Positions 42,893 through 51,302 of a stretch of 64,000 bases of DNA are shown piece by piece. Made by a program: the position numbers and the translations under genes. The notes under the pieces were generated by a model. That model searched no databases, had not been told where the DNA came from, and saw only the letters and a program-made list of their open reading frames with translations. The stretch covers positions 1 to 64,000 of the forward strand of contig NZ_JABETO010000033.1 of the NCBI RefSeq assembly GCF_013055795.1, given 5' to 3'. Source of the stretch: Streptomyces sp. I05A-00742 (GTDB lineage Bacteria > Actinomycetota > Actinomycetes > Streptomycetales > Streptomycetaceae). Within the stretch, counting starts at the first letter, position 1, and every line of letters begins with the position of its first letter.

Positions 42893-42943
42893 TTGCTTTG
42901 GTAGCACGGTCGAGCTACTTTGTTTTGGCAAACACGTGCCAAA
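42893..42943 (+). promoter_or_regulatory. Promoter with downstream palindrome
   Basis: TTGCTT (42893-42898) and TACTTT (42916-42921) are spaced 17 bp, a good vegetative-type promoter. The spacer and -10 hold GTAGC/GCTAC (42901-42905, 42914-42918). Just beyond it TTTGGCA-AACACG-TGCCAAA (42924-42943) is a perfect 7-bp-arm dyad, 12 bp before the GTG start, where a repressor would block initiation or clearance. Confidence 0.6.
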
Positions 42944-42955
42944 TAAGGGGGCTCC

Positions 42956-43435
42956 GTGAACGGCTGGCTGCTCGCCGGTATCATCGCCGTCGTCCTGATC
43001 GTCGTGGTCGTCAAGCGGCTGAGGGGCGAGCCCCTCAACGCCCGGGATCTGGCCGTCCCGCCGGTGGTCCTCGTGACGATCGGCGTCGTGACCCTGGCCA
43101 AGGCGGAGGAGGTGACCTCCGCCGACCTCGCCTGGGTGGTGCCGGGCGCCGTGCTGGGTGCCGCCCTCGGCGCGGTGCGCGCCCGCACCGTGCGGCTCTT
43201 CGAGAAGGACGGCGTCCTCTGGCAGCGCTACACCGGCCGGACCTTCCTCGTCCTGGCGGGATCCCTGGTGGTCATGGCGGCCTACGGCTTCGTCGCCACG
43301 AAGGCGGGTCTGCACGAGGAGGCGCGGCCGACCCAGCTCAACGTGGGCGTGAGCTTCCTCGGGGAGTCGCTGGTGCTCGGCTTCCGGGGGCTGCGGTCGG
43401 GTGTCCCGTTCGCGCCGGAGAAGCAGCGGTGGTGA
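42956..43435 (+). CDS. DUF1453-like membrane protein
   Basis: A 159-residue protein starting at GTG. It has four to five hydrophobic segments (WLLAGIIAVVLIVVVVKRLR; VPPVVLVTIGVVTLA; LAWVVPGAVLGAALGAVRAR; FLVLAGSLVVMAAYGFVA). The arrangement, with a cytoplasmic RTVRLFEKDGVLWQRY loop, is like DUF1453/CcdC-type proteins; the role is unknown. It is expressed from the promoter and palindrome at 42893-42943. No regulator gene lies adjacent. Confidence 0.6.
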   Translation: MNGWLLAGIIAVVLIVVVVKRLRGEPLNARDLAVPPVVLVTIGVVTLAKAEEVTSADLAWVVPGAVLGAALGAVRARTVRLFEKDGVLWQRYTGRTFLVLAGSLVVMAAYGFVATKAGLHEEARPTQLNVGVSFLGESLVLGFRGLRSGVPFAPEKQRW

Positions 43436-43690
43436 CGCCGGTCCGCCGGGGGACACCGGGTTCCCCCGGCCGGTCCCCCGGTCGGGGGGCCTCCCCCGGC
43501 GCGCGCGGCTCCTAGCCTCGACAGTCCCGGTGGTGCGGCGGCCGGATCCCCGGCCGTACGACGCGGGACCGCGGGCGGCAGCGCGGCGAACGCGCCGGGC
43601 CCTCGCGGGACCGGCCGACGACGCGCCCGGAGCGGCGCGCACCACCGGGCACCGGACCTCGGAACCTCCCGGACGGAACGGAGAACCCCG

Positions 43691-44374
43691 ATGCACCACC
43701 ACCGAGCCCCCGTCGGCAGTACCGCAACCGTGCTGAAGCTCCTGGCCCGGGAGCCGGACCGCGGCGTGACCTTCCACCAGCTGGCCGTCTCCCTGGGCAT
43801 CCCCGACCGCGCCGTCGGCGATCTGCTCAGCGGGCTGCGCGCCGAGGGACTGGTCGAGTACGACACCGGATCCGGCACCTGCCGCCCCGGCGAGCCCGTC
43901 CGCTCGTTCGCCGGCCCGGCGGACGCGGAACGGCGCCGGGAAGACTGCAACGACGTCCGCGCGGCGGCCATGCCCTGGGCCGACGCCCTCGCCGCGCGCA
44001 CCGGCATGAGCGTGCTGCTCGCCGTCGCGCACCCGGAGGGCGCCCAGCTCATCCACCACGTGTTCCGGCCGGACAACCGTCCGCAGCGGCTGGCGACCGG
44101 GGAGCTCCTGCCCCCGTCGAGCGCACCGGCCCGGGTCCTGGACGGTCCCTGCGACGACCGCTGCGTGTACGAGGAGGGGGCCGGTCCCGGCAGCGCCTCC
44201 CTGGCCACGTCCGTCCCCGGCCCCGACGGCGTACGGCACGCCGCCGCACTGTTCCTGACCGGCCCGCGGCACCTCCTCTCCCCCACCGGCGGGCGCGCCC
44301 GGCGCTACGAGGACCTGCTGCGGGACACGGCCCGGGCGGTCTCCGCCGGGCTGGCGGCGGCTCCGGCGCGCTGA
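43691..44374 (+). CDS. IclR-like transcriptional regulator
   Basis: A 227-residue protein. A winged helix-turn-helix lies at residues 8-60 (TATVLKLLAREPDRGVTFHQ, LAVSLGIPDRAVGDLLSGLR). An effector domain follows with the IclR-like lead DAERRREDCNDVRAAAMPWA and a beta core (GMSVLLAVAHPEGAQLIHHV). The N terminus contains three His residues after Met, probably fortuitous. GAACGGAGAA precedes the ATG. There is no adjacent catabolic gene, so targets are not evident. Confidence 0.68.
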   Translation: MHHHRAPVGSTATVLKLLAREPDRGVTFHQLAVSLGIPDRAVGDLLSGLRAEGLVEYDTGSGTCRPGEPVRSFAGPADAERRREDCNDVRAAAMPWADALAARTGMSVLLAVAHPEGAQLIHHVFRPDNRPQRLATGELLPPSSAPARVLDGPCDDRCVYEEGAGPGSASLATSVPGPDGVRHAAALFLTGPRHLLSPTGGRARRYEDLLRDTARAVSAGLAAAPAR

Positions 44375-44398
44375 CCGGGGCCGCCGCCGGCGGTCAGG

Positions 44399-44860
44399 TC
44401 AGTGGTAGAAGGTGCACTTCTGGCTGCCGGACTGGAGCGTCACACAGGCGCGGACGGTGAGGGGAGGCGCGTCGTTCACCATCGGCGAATACGTCGTCGT
44501 GCCGGAGGTGACCGCCCGGTGCTGGGTCTCCCCGGTGTTGTTCTGTACGAGGGCGTCGTCCCCGGGGACACCCCCGGTGAGCTCCGCCCAGCCCGCCTGG
44601 CAGTCCTGGCTCCAGCGCAGGTTGATCGTGCGGCCCTGCAGTTCCTGGTGTTCGAGTGTCAGCACCGTGCCGGTGGTGGAGCACTGCGTGGAGTGGGGGT
44701 CCTGGCCCGAGCAGGTGGGTCCCTTGCAGCCGACGTCGGCGGGGGTTCTCGGGGACTGTGCGGTGTGGACGGCGGAGGCCGGCGGCGCGGTCCAGCCGGT
44801 CGTGGCGAACGCGAGGCCGACGGCGAGGGCGGCTCCCGCGGCCCCTCTCATGGGATTCAT
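44399..44860 (-). CDS. Secreted DUF2690-type protein
   Basis: A 153-residue protein. A signal peptide (MRGAAGAALAVGLAFATTGW, cleavage near ASA-V) is followed by the DUF2690 pattern GCKGPTCSGQDPHSTQCSTT, with the cysteines of 'C.g..C.g.dp....C', and later LRWSQDCQAGWAEL and RACVTLQSG. The family is small, extracellular and Cys-rich; its function is unknown. The ATG at 44860 follows GGAGGAA. It is convergent with the IclR-like gene (24 bp apart). Confidence 0.75.
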   Translation of the reverse strand: MNPMRGAAGAALAVGLAFATTGWTAPPASAVHTAQSPRTPADVGCKGPTCSGQDPHSTQCSTTGTVLTLEHQELQGRTINLRWSQDCQAGWAELTGGVPGDDALVQNNTGETQHRAVTSGTTTYSPMVNDAPPLTVRACVTLQSGSQKCTFYH

Positions 44861-45004
44861 CGACGTTCCTCCCCCTTGGGGATGCTCCAGCGACAATTGC
44901 CGGACTGTTTCCGCATTGTGGGGTATGCGAGGGTGTGAGCGCCACAGTGCCTACAGGGAGCGGGAATTGGCGAGCGCCTCAGCCGTCACGCCCGGCCTTC
45001 TCCG

Positions 45005-45358
45005 TCACATCAGTGCACTTGCCGGGGGAAGTTCGGCACTCTCGTCCGGTGCGTCGGCCGGCCGGTCGCGGTATCCCTGCGGGCTGACGCCCCGTACGCG
45101 TTTGAACGCCACGCTCAGCGCGAACGGGCTCCCGTACCCCACCTGTCGCGCCACCGCAGGGATCGTCAGCGCGGGGTCGCGCAGCAGGTCCGCGGCCAGG
45201 GCCAGCCGCCAGTGGGTGAGGTAGGCCGTGGGCGGTTCGCCGACGAGCGCGGTGAAGCGGCGGGCCAGGGCGGCCCGGGAGGCTCCGACCTCTGCGGCCA
45301 GCGCGGTCACCGTCCAGGGGTGTGCGGGACGGGCGTGCGATCCGTAACGGGAGGACAT
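45005..45358 (-). pseudogene. AraC-family regulator remnant (DNA-binding half only)
   Basis: The remaining 110-115 residues are the two helix-turn-helix motifs of an AraC regulator (HPWTVTALAAEVGASRAALA; IPAVARQVGYGSPFALSVAF; KRVRGVSPQGYR). The usual N-terminal cupin domain of about 180 residues is missing. The frame enters from the DUF1772 gene on the other strand at about 45350. The ORF to 45590 is antisense. The truncation point coincides with the start of the DUF1772 gene, which suggests a deletion or insertion. A short functional DNA-binding protein is not excluded. Confidence 0.55.
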
Positions 45359-45359
45359 C

Positions 45360-45857
45360 GTGCTGGAGTTCGTTCGGGGGGCGGCGCTGGTCGCCGCCAC
45401 GGTGGCGGTGGGGCTGGTCGCGGGGTTGTTCTTCGGCTACTGCTGTTCGGTCATGCCGGCGCTGCGCGGTGCCGACGACCGGACGTTCGTCGAGGTGATG
45501 CAGCGCGTCAACGTCGCGATCCTCAACGGCTGGTTCGCCGCCGCCTTCGGCGGTGCCCTCGTCACCACGGCGCTGGCGGCGGGGCTGCATGTGGTGGACG
45601 ACGGGCGGTCCGTACTGCCGCCCGCGGCGGGCGCGTTCGTGCTGTACGCGGGGGCCGTGGCGGTGACGCGGCTGCGCGGCATCCCGCTGAACGACGCGCT
45701 CGCGGCGGCCGGTCCGCCGGGTGCGGTGGCCGCGCCGGGTGCCGCGAGGGAGCGGTTCGAGGGGGCGTGGGTGCGCTGGAATGTCGTCCGGACGGTGCTG
45801 TGCACGGGGGCGCTCGGGTGTCTGTGCTGCGCGCTGGTGCGGTACGGCGGGGCGTAG
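45360..45857 (+). CDS. DUF1772 (anthrone-oxygenase-like) membrane protein
   Basis: A 165-residue protein from a GTG with GGGAGGA upstream. It has four hydrophobic segments (GAALVAATVAVGLVAGLFFG; AFGGALVTTALAAGLHVV; AAGAFVLYAGAVAVTRL; VLCTGALGCLCCALV) and the family motifs SVMPALRG, FVEVMQRVNVAILNGWF and IPLNDALA. DUF1772 members are small membrane proteins, some of them anthrone oxygenases. A broken paralogue lies immediately downstream in opposite orientation (45864-46370). Confidence 0.78.
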   Translation: MLEFVRGAALVAATVAVGLVAGLFFGYCCSVMPALRGADDRTFVEVMQRVNVAILNGWFAAAFGGALVTTALAAGLHVVDDGRSVLPPAAGAFVLYAGAVAVTRLRGIPLNDALAAAGPPGAVAAPGAARERFEGAWVRWNVVRTVLCTGALGCLCCALVRYGGA

Positions 45858-45863
45858 GGCCTG

Positions 45864-46370
45864 TCAGGGGCGCGCGGTACGGGAACGCGTGGCCAGGGCC
45901 CGGGCCAGGCAGCCGAGGGCCGCCATGCAGACCAGGGTGCGGGTGATGTTCACGGCCTGCCGGCCGTCCGCGAAGTCGGCGCGGGCCCCGGCGGCGTCGT
46001 GGACGTCCGCCCGGGCGAGGGCGTCGTTGAGGGGGATGCCGACGCCGAAGGTGAGGGCCGGGGCGGCGGCGTGCAGCACCAGGGCGACGAGGGTCCAGCG
46101 GGCGGCGGTGCGGCGGCCCCCGCGGTGTTCGAGGAGCGCCGCGGCGGCGGTGGCGGGAAGCGCCGCAGAGGACGAGGTCGAACGGCCCGTTCCGGATGGC
46201 CTCGTTGATATGGCGCATCGCGGTCACGAACGTCTCGTCGTCGCCCCGTTCCAGGCCCGGCAGCACCGAGACGTCGAAGGCAAGAAGAGTCCCGCCAGGA
46301 GGCCGGTGGCGATGATGGCCGCCGTCAGGAGGCGGCCGGCGCAGGCGTGGGAGCGCGTGCTGTCGGTCAT
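45864..46370 (-). pseudogene. Frameshifted DUF1772 paralogue
   Basis: The minus strand reads MTDSTRSHACAGRLLTAAII and ATGLLAGLF, then in a second frame VLPGLERGDDETFVTAMRHI and NEAIRNGPFDLVLC, then in a third LVLHAAAPALTFGVGIPLND, ALARADVHDAAG and TRTLVCMAALGCLARALA. Together these cover the whole family length but need at least two frameshifts (near 46285 and 46170). It is convergent with the intact paralogue 7 bp away, perhaps after an inverted duplication. Sequencing error is an alternative explanation. Confidence 0.6.
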
Positions 46371-46503
46371 GGCGCCGGTCGGCGCGGCGGGCGGCGGGCG
46401 GGCCATGGCTGTGCCGCTCAGGGGCATGCGTGCGCGTCCCTACCCACGGCGCAAGCCGCTCCGGTTGCGGCCGGACGGGGCGCCCCTAGGGTGGAGAGCA
46501 GCC

Positions 46504-47607
46504 ATGAAGCGAGCCCCCGCCACCGCCGGCCCGTACCAGGCGCCTGCCCTTCCGCATCCGGCGCGCCTGCTCGTCGTGGCCGCCTACGCCCTGCTGGCCG
46601 CCGCGGTGGGCATCGACCTCGCCTCGGACCCCCGGCTGACGTTCTCGCCCCTGCTGGGCACGGCCCCGGTGCTGGCGAGCATCGGCACCCGGCGCGCCCG
46701 GGTCCCTCTGCTGACGGGCGTGGTGGCGCTGTTCCTGGTGGCCCCGCTGACGCTCGCGGATCCCGAGGTTCCCGTCACCGTGCATCTGACGGCGGCGTTC
46801 ACCGTGCTCGCCCTGACCTGCATCAGCACCGCCAACGTGGTGCTCGTGTCCACTCGCGAGCGGGAACTGCTGCGTTCGCGCTCGGTCGCCACGGCGGCGC
46901 AGCAGGCGCTGCTGCGGCCGGTGCCGGAGCGGGTGGGCGGGCTGCGGGTGGCCGTGCGGTACCTGGCGGCCGCGGCGGACGCGCAGGTGGGCGGGGATCT
47001 GTACGAGGTGCTGACGACACCGTTCGGGGTCCGGTTGCTCATCGGGGACGTCCGGGGCAAGGGGCTGGGTGCTGTCGAGACCGCGGCCGACGTGCTCGGG
47101 ACGTTCCGGGAGGCCGCCCAGGTGGAGACCGACCTGGGCGCGGTGGCCCGGCGGCTCGACGCGACGGTGCGCCGACGCGGGGTGGGCGAGGAGTTCGTGA
47201 CGGCCGCGCTGCTGACCGTTCCGCCGGACGGCGGTGCCGTGGAGCTGGTGAACTGCGGCCATCTGCCGCCCCTGGTCCGCCGGGACGGGCGGGTGATCCC
47301 GGTGGGCACGGCGGGCGGGGCCGACGACGCGACGGATCCGCCGCTGGCGCTGCGCGAGCTGGCGGAGGGCTCCTACCGCTCGGCCACCTTCGCCTTCGCC
47401 CGGGGCGACCTCCTGCTGCTCTACACGGACGGCGTGACGGAGGCGCGGGACGCGGCGGGCCGCTTCTATCCGCTGGAGCGGCGGCTGGCCGCGCTCCCCG
47501 AGGGGGCGCCCGGGACGGTGGTGGACCGGCTGGTGGCGGATCTGCTGACGTACGTGGGCGGGGAGCTGTCGGACGACGCGGCGCTGCTGGCCGTCCGCCG
47601 GGAGTAG
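46504..47607 (+). CDS. Membrane-anchored SpoIIE-type PP2C phosphatase
   Basis: A 367-residue protein. Residues 20-115 hold three or four transmembrane segments (LLVVAAYALLAAAVGIDLAS; VPLLTGVVALFLVAPLTLA; LTAAFTVLALTCISTANVVL). Residues about 130-365 are a PPM/SpoIIE catalytic domain with GGDLYEVLTT, IGDVRGKGLGAVETA, NCGHLPPL, LYTDGVTEARD and LSDDAALLAVRRE; the metal-binding Asp residues are present. Such phosphatases usually dephosphorylate anti-anti-sigma factors; no RsbW/RsbV-like gene is nearby. The ATG at 46504 follows GGTGGAGAG. Confidence 0.86.
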   Translation: MKRAPATAGPYQAPALPHPARLLVVAAYALLAAAVGIDLASDPRLTFSPLLGTAPVLASIGTRRARVPLLTGVVALFLVAPLTLADPEVPVTVHLTAAFTVLALTCISTANVVLVSTRERELLRSRSVATAAQQALLRPVPERVGGLRVAVRYLAAAADAQVGGDLYEVLTTPFGVRLLIGDVRGKGLGAVETAADVLGTFREAAQVETDLGAVARRLDATVRRRGVGEEFVTAALLTVPPDGGAVELVNCGHLPPLVRRDGRVIPVGTAGGADDATDPPLALRELAEGSYRSATFAFARGDLLLLYTDGVTEARDAAGRFYPLERRLAALPEGAPGTVVDRLVADLLTYVGGELSDDAALLAVRRE

Positions 47608-47624
47608 CCAGTTCACACAAAGGG

Positions 47625-47658
47625 AACCTTGCAAGGTTTCCTGAATAACAGCTAACCT
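47625..47658 (+). promoter_or_regulatory. Palindromic operator overlapping the MFS-MarR promoter
   Basis: AACCTTGCAAGGTT (47625-47638) is a perfect 14-bp palindrome. Its TTGCAA (47629-47634) also serves as the -35, and TAACCT (47653-47658) lies 18 bp downstream as the -10. A strong Shine-Dalgarno sequence (AGGAGG) follows at 47681. It is the natural target for the MarR protein encoded by the second gene of the operon. Confidence 0.7.
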
Positions 47659-47689
47659 TCCTTTCTTGAGTGCAGAAGAAAGGAGGGCC

Positions 47690-49114
47690 ATGCGACACGT
47701 CGTCAGAAAAGCCGGCCGGCCGTCGGACGGAGGTGTCGTCGGCGGAGAACCCGACGGCACCGGGTTCGGCGGCCGGTTCGTCGCGGCGGTGATGGTCGGC
47801 TCGATGCTCAACCCGGTCAACTCCACCATGATCTCCACGGCGCTCGTCCCCATCGGCCGGAGCTTCGGCGCCGGGCCCTCCGCGACGGTGTGGCTGGTCG
47901 CGGGCCTGTATCTGGCCAGCGCCGTCGCACAGCCGGTGATGGGCCGGGTCGCCGACCGGCTGGGCGCCCGGCGGGTCTACGTGGCGGGGCTGGTCCTCGT
48001 CGGGCTGTCGGGGGTCGCCGGGCTGCTGGCGGACTCGCTGGGCCAGCTGATCGGCGTACGCGTCCTGACCGGCGTCGGCACCTCGGCGGCCTACCCCGCG
48101 GCCATGGCCATGATCCGCGGCCGGTCCGCCCGGCTGCGCCGCGAGCCGCCGGGCAGTGTCCTGGGGGCGCTGACGATCGCCGCCCTCGCCAGCGCCGCGC
48201 TGGGCCCGGCCCTGGGCGGGCTGCTCACCGGACTGGCCGGCTGGCGCGCGGTCTTCGCGGTGAACATCCCGCTCGCGGTGGCCGGCCTCCTCCTCGCGCT
48301 GGCCTGGCTGCCGAAGGACGGCCGGCGGACGGGCGCGGACGGGGCGGAGAGCACGTGGACGGCCCTCGACCCGCCCGGCGTCCTGCTGTTCACCGCCGCC
48401 CTGCTCCCCCTGATGTTCTTCCTCGTCGGCCTCGCGCACCCCCGCTGGCCGCTGCTCGCCCTCGGCGCCGTCGCCGCCTGTGCGCTGACGGCCCGGGAGC
48501 TGAGGGCCCGCCGGCCGTTCATCGACGTGCGCATGCTGGCGGCCAACGGACCCCTGGTGCGCACCTACGTCCGGTACGGCGCCTCGTACCTCGTCATCTA
48601 CTGCGTCCTGTACGGCTATACGCAGTGGCTGGAGGAGGCACGCGGGTACTCCGCCTCCGTCACCGGGGTCATCATGCTGCCGATGTGCGCCGTGGCGGCG
48701 CTGTGCTCGTGGGCCGGTTCGCGCCGGGCGACCGCGCGGGGGCCGCTGCTCGTCGGCACGACGGCGATGGTGGTCGCCGCGGCGTCCCTGGCGTTCGTCG
48801 GGGAGGGGACCCCGACGGCCGTGCTGGTGCTGATCGGCGTCGTGTTCGGGCTGCCCAACGGCCTCAACTCCGTGGGCAACCAGACCGCCCTCTACGCCCA
48901 GGCCCCCGCCGGGCAGACGGGCACCGCCGCCGGGCTCTTCCGCACCGCCCAGTACATCGGCGCCATCGCCTCCACCAGCGTGATCGGCCTCGTCTACGGC
49001 GAACGCGCCACCACCGGCGGGCTGCACACGGCCGCCATCGTGCTCACGGTGCTCGGCGCCCTCCTGCTGCCCGCCGCCCTGCTGGACCGCGCGCTGCCCG
49101 GATCACGCCGCTGA
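47690..49114 (+). CDS. MFS exporter (14-helix type) in a MarR operon
   Basis: A 474-residue protein. SMLNPVNSTMISTALVPIGR (helix 1), VMGRVADRLGARRVYVAGLV (motif A) and ALGPALGGLLTGLAGWRAVF (motif C) define a drug:proton antiporter. ATG 47690 has AGGAGG 4 bp upstream, better than the TTG at 47666. It is followed after 53 bp by a MarR-family gene on the same strand, and the promoter has a perfect palindrome. This is a self-contained, MarR-repressed efflux unit; the substrate is unknown. Confidence 0.85.
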   Translation: MRHVVRKAGRPSDGGVVGGEPDGTGFGGRFVAAVMVGSMLNPVNSTMISTALVPIGRSFGAGPSATVWLVAGLYLASAVAQPVMGRVADRLGARRVYVAGLVLVGLSGVAGLLADSLGQLIGVRVLTGVGTSAAYPAAMAMIRGRSARLRREPPGSVLGALTIAALASAALGPALGGLLTGLAGWRAVFAVNIPLAVAGLLLALAWLPKDGRRTGADGAESTWTALDPPGVLLFTAALLPLMFFLVGLAHPRWPLLALGAVAACALTARELRARRPFIDVRMLAANGPLVRTYVRYGASYLVIYCVLYGYTQWLEEARGYSASVTGVIMLPMCAVAALCSWAGSRRATARGPLLVGTTAMVVAAASLAFVGEGTPTAVLVLIGVVFGLPNGLNSVGNQTALYAQAPAGQTGTAAGLFRTAQYIGAIASTSVIGLVYGERATTGGLHTAAIVLTVLGALLLPAALLDRALPGSRR

Positions 49115-49167
49115 CCAGCGACGGCCCGGCGGAACGGCGCACGGGCGGCGGGTACCCTGGCCCCGTG

Positions 49168-49638
49168 ATGGCCCACGAGCACCAGTCCCCCGCCCCGGCC
49201 GCCTCCGCCGAGCTCACCGAGCTGCACGAGGCGGCGTCCAGACTCCGCGTCCTCGCGGGCCAGTTGACCCGCCGGCTGCGCGCCGCCGGTGAGGGCACGG
49301 ACGTGACCCTCTCCCAGGCCGCCGTCCTCAGCGGACTCGACCGCCGGGGCCCCGCCACCACCGTGGAACTGGCGCGATGGGAGCGCGTCCGGCCGCAGTC
49401 GATGGGCGCGACCCTGGCCGGCCTGGAGGAGGCGGGCCTCGTCGAACGGTCCCCGCACCCCAGCGACCGCCGGCAGGTGCTCATCTCCCTCAGCCCGGAG
49501 GGCCGGCACCGGCTCGCCGAGGTGCGCAGGGCGCGGGAGGGCTGGATCGCGCAGGCTCTGCGCGAGCGCTTCGACGAGCGGGAGCGGGCGGTCGTGGTGG
49601 AGGCGATCGGTCTGCTGGAGCGGCTGGCGGAGGACTAG
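49168..49638 (+). CDS. MarR-family transcriptional regulator
   Basis: A 156-residue protein (a GTG three bases upstream at 49165 is an alternative start). It has the MarR winged helix-turn-helix: LSQAAVLSGLDRRGPATTVE, LARWERVRPQSMGATLAGLE, then the wing ERSPHPSDRRQVLISLSPEG. Dimerisation helices lie at both ends. It is in the same operon as the upstream MFS exporter and probably represses it by binding the palindrome at 47625. The gene ends just before an intergenic repeat. Confidence 0.88.
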   Translation: MAHEHQSPAPAASAELTELHEAASRLRVLAGQLTRRLRAAGEGTDVTLSQAAVLSGLDRRGPATTVELARWERVRPQSMGATLAGLEEAGLVERSPHPSDRRQVLISLSPEGRHRLAEVRRAREGWIAQALRERFDERERAVVVEAIGLLERLAED

Positions 49639-49695
49639 GTCGGGGCCGGTGGGGTCCTTTTCCCGGCCCCTCCCCCAGAGAGGGCACCCACCCCC

Positions 49696-49790
49696 AACGG
49701 GCTGATTTTCAGCCCGTCCGGCGTTTGAGGACAACCGCGCGAAGCGCGGTTTCAAAGGGGCGCGGGGCACCCCCCGCAGAAACGGTGAAA
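49696..49790. repeat. Streptomyces-type intergenic repeat with two hairpins
   Basis: The block has GGGCTG-ATTTT-CAGCCC (49699-49715), the phrase CCGTCCGGCGTTTGAGGAC (49714-49732), then AACCGCGC-GAA-GCGCGGTT (49733-49751) and a GGGGCGCGGGGCACCCC tail. This is the dispersed element common between genes in Streptomyces genomes (recognised from memory). It separates the MarR and monooxygenase genes and can act as a bidirectional terminator. The stop of the monooxygenase frame lies inside it. Confidence 0.7.
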
Positions 49791-51302
49791 GGGAGGGACC
49801 GGGGCCAAGCCCCCACCACGAACAGCCGGCCCGAACCACCTCCCCAGCGCGGCACGAACCTCGTCCGCCGCCCCGCCGGGCGAAGCCGGTCGGAGGCCGA
49901 CCCAGCCGGCGTGACCGTCCGGGCGCACGAGGACCGCGTAGGCGTCGGGCAGCCGGCCGGGCCGGACGGCGGCGGGCGTCACGCGGTCGGCCCAGGGCGC
50001 GGCGGCGGCGCGCACCGGACCGGGGGCCGCGGTGTCGTCGAGCAGCAGCACGCCGCCGCCGGACCGGGCCAGCAGCGGCAGGAGTGCGTCCCGCTCCAGC
50101 GGGACGTCGGGGACCAGCCGCCCCTCCCAGGGGTGGCCGTGGGCGTCGTGGGCCGGGTAGCGGGTGGCGACGCCGGTGATGGTCTCGGCCAGGTGGGCGG
50201 CGGTCTCCTCGGCCGTGGCCAGGTCGGCGAGGAGGTCGCGCAGGGGGGCCAGTCGCTCGCCGCCGTCGGCGATCAGCGCCTGGGCACGGGTGGTGCGCAG
50301 CAGGCGGTCGCCGGCCGTGTGCCGCTCGGTGTGGTAGGTCTCCAGCAGGCTCGCGGGAGCCAGGCCGCGTGCGACGAGGCCGAGCTTCCAGCCGAGGTTC
50401 ATCGCGTCGTCGATCGCCGCGTTCACGCCGATCGCTCCGGCGGGCGGGTGGATGTGGGCGGCGTCACCGAGCAGCAACACCCGTCCCTCATAAAGCCGTT
50501 CGGTCAGCCGGGCGGCGTCGCCGAACCGGGTGAGCCGACGGATCTCCGCGATCTCCACGTGCCGTCCGAGCGCCCGGTCCAGTACTTCCTGGAACCGGGC
50601 CCGGGTCACCGGCTCGTCCCGGTCCTCGGGCGGGTCCGGCTCGGCGGTGATCAGGCGTACGTGGTCGGGCCGGGGCAGGGTGAACACCGAGCCGCCGTCC
50701 GGTCCGGCCGTCGTGCCGAACGGCAGCGCCGCGGGGTCGGCCAGGACCACGTCGCCGAGCAGCGCGAAACGGCGCGCGGGCGTGCCGGGGAACGCGATGC
50801 CGGCCAGCCCGCGGACGGTGCTCCGCCCGCCGTCGCAGCCGGCCAGCCAGCCGCCGCGCAGGCGGAGCGGACCGTCCGGCGCGACGACGTCGGCGGTCAC
50901 CCCGTCGTCGTCCTGGCGCAGTCCGACGAGCCGGTGTCCGCGGAGGACGCGGACGCCCAGTTCGGCGGCCCGCTCGGTGAGCAGTTCCTCCACCCGGGTC
51001 TGGGCGATGCCCAGGATGTAGGGGTGGTCGGTGCGCATGGCGGCCAGGTCGAGGACGGCCGTACCGACGAAGGCGGTGGACGGGAGGGTCGGCCCCTCGG
51101 CGAGGAAGCGGTCGGCGAGGCCCCGGCGGTCCAGCAGTTCCAGGCTGCGGGCGTTGAGGTTGAAGCCGCGGCAGAAGGCGGACGGGTCGGCGTCGCGTTC
51201 GAGCACGGTGGCGCGTACCCCGTCCAGGCCCAGTTCGCAGGCGAGGGTCAGTCCGGCGGGGCCTGCGCCGACGACCAGGACGTCGGAGTCCGTGTCAGTC
51301 AT
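49752..51302 (-). CDS. FAD-dependent aromatic monooxygenase (PHBH/PheA-TfdB type)
   Basis: A 516-residue protein. The FAD-binding GAGPAG loop is at residues 12-17, the DG motif is in LAGCDGGRSTVRG (about 155), and the GD motif is in LLLGDAAHIHPPAGAIGVNA (about 275). The C terminus has the thioredoxin-like domain of the larger hydroxylases. It probably hydroxylates aromatic polyketides or phenolics with NAD(P)H and O2. It overlaps the upstream PadR gene by 8 bp. The last 20-25 residues (GGGLAPVPPFHRFCGGCPAP) are translated from the intergenic repeat and are unlikely to be conserved. Confidence 0.85.
   Translation of the reverse strand: MTDTDSDVLVVGAGPAGLTLACELGLDGVRATVLERDADPSAFCRGFNLNARSLELLDRRGLADRFLAEGPTLPSTAFVGTAVLDLAAMRTDHPYILGIAQTRVEELLTERAAELGVRVLRGHRLVGLRQDDDGVTADVVAPDGPLRLRGGWLAGCDGGRSTVRGLAGIAFPGTPARRFALLGDVVLADPAALPFGTTAGPDGGSVFTLPRPDHVRLITAEPDPPEDRDEPVTRARFQEVLDRALGRHVEIAEIRRLTRFGDAARLTERLYEGRVLLLGDAAHIHPPAGAIGVNAAIDDAMNLGWKLGLVARGLAPASLLETYHTERHTAGDRLLRTTRAQALIADGGERLAPLRDLLADLATAEETAAHLAETITGVATRYPAHDAHGHPWEGRLVPDVPLERDALLPLLARSGGGVLLLDDTAAPGPVRAAAAPWADRVTPAAVRPGRLPDAYAVLVRPDGHAGWVGLRPASPGGAADEVRAALGRWFGPAVRGGGLAPVPPFHRFCGGCPAPL

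Noticed and set aside
42512..44272. Long minus-strand ORF across the DUF1453-like and IclR-like genes
   Set aside because: Only its last 91 codons, after ATG 42787 with a ribosome-binding site, look like a protein; the rest is antisense.
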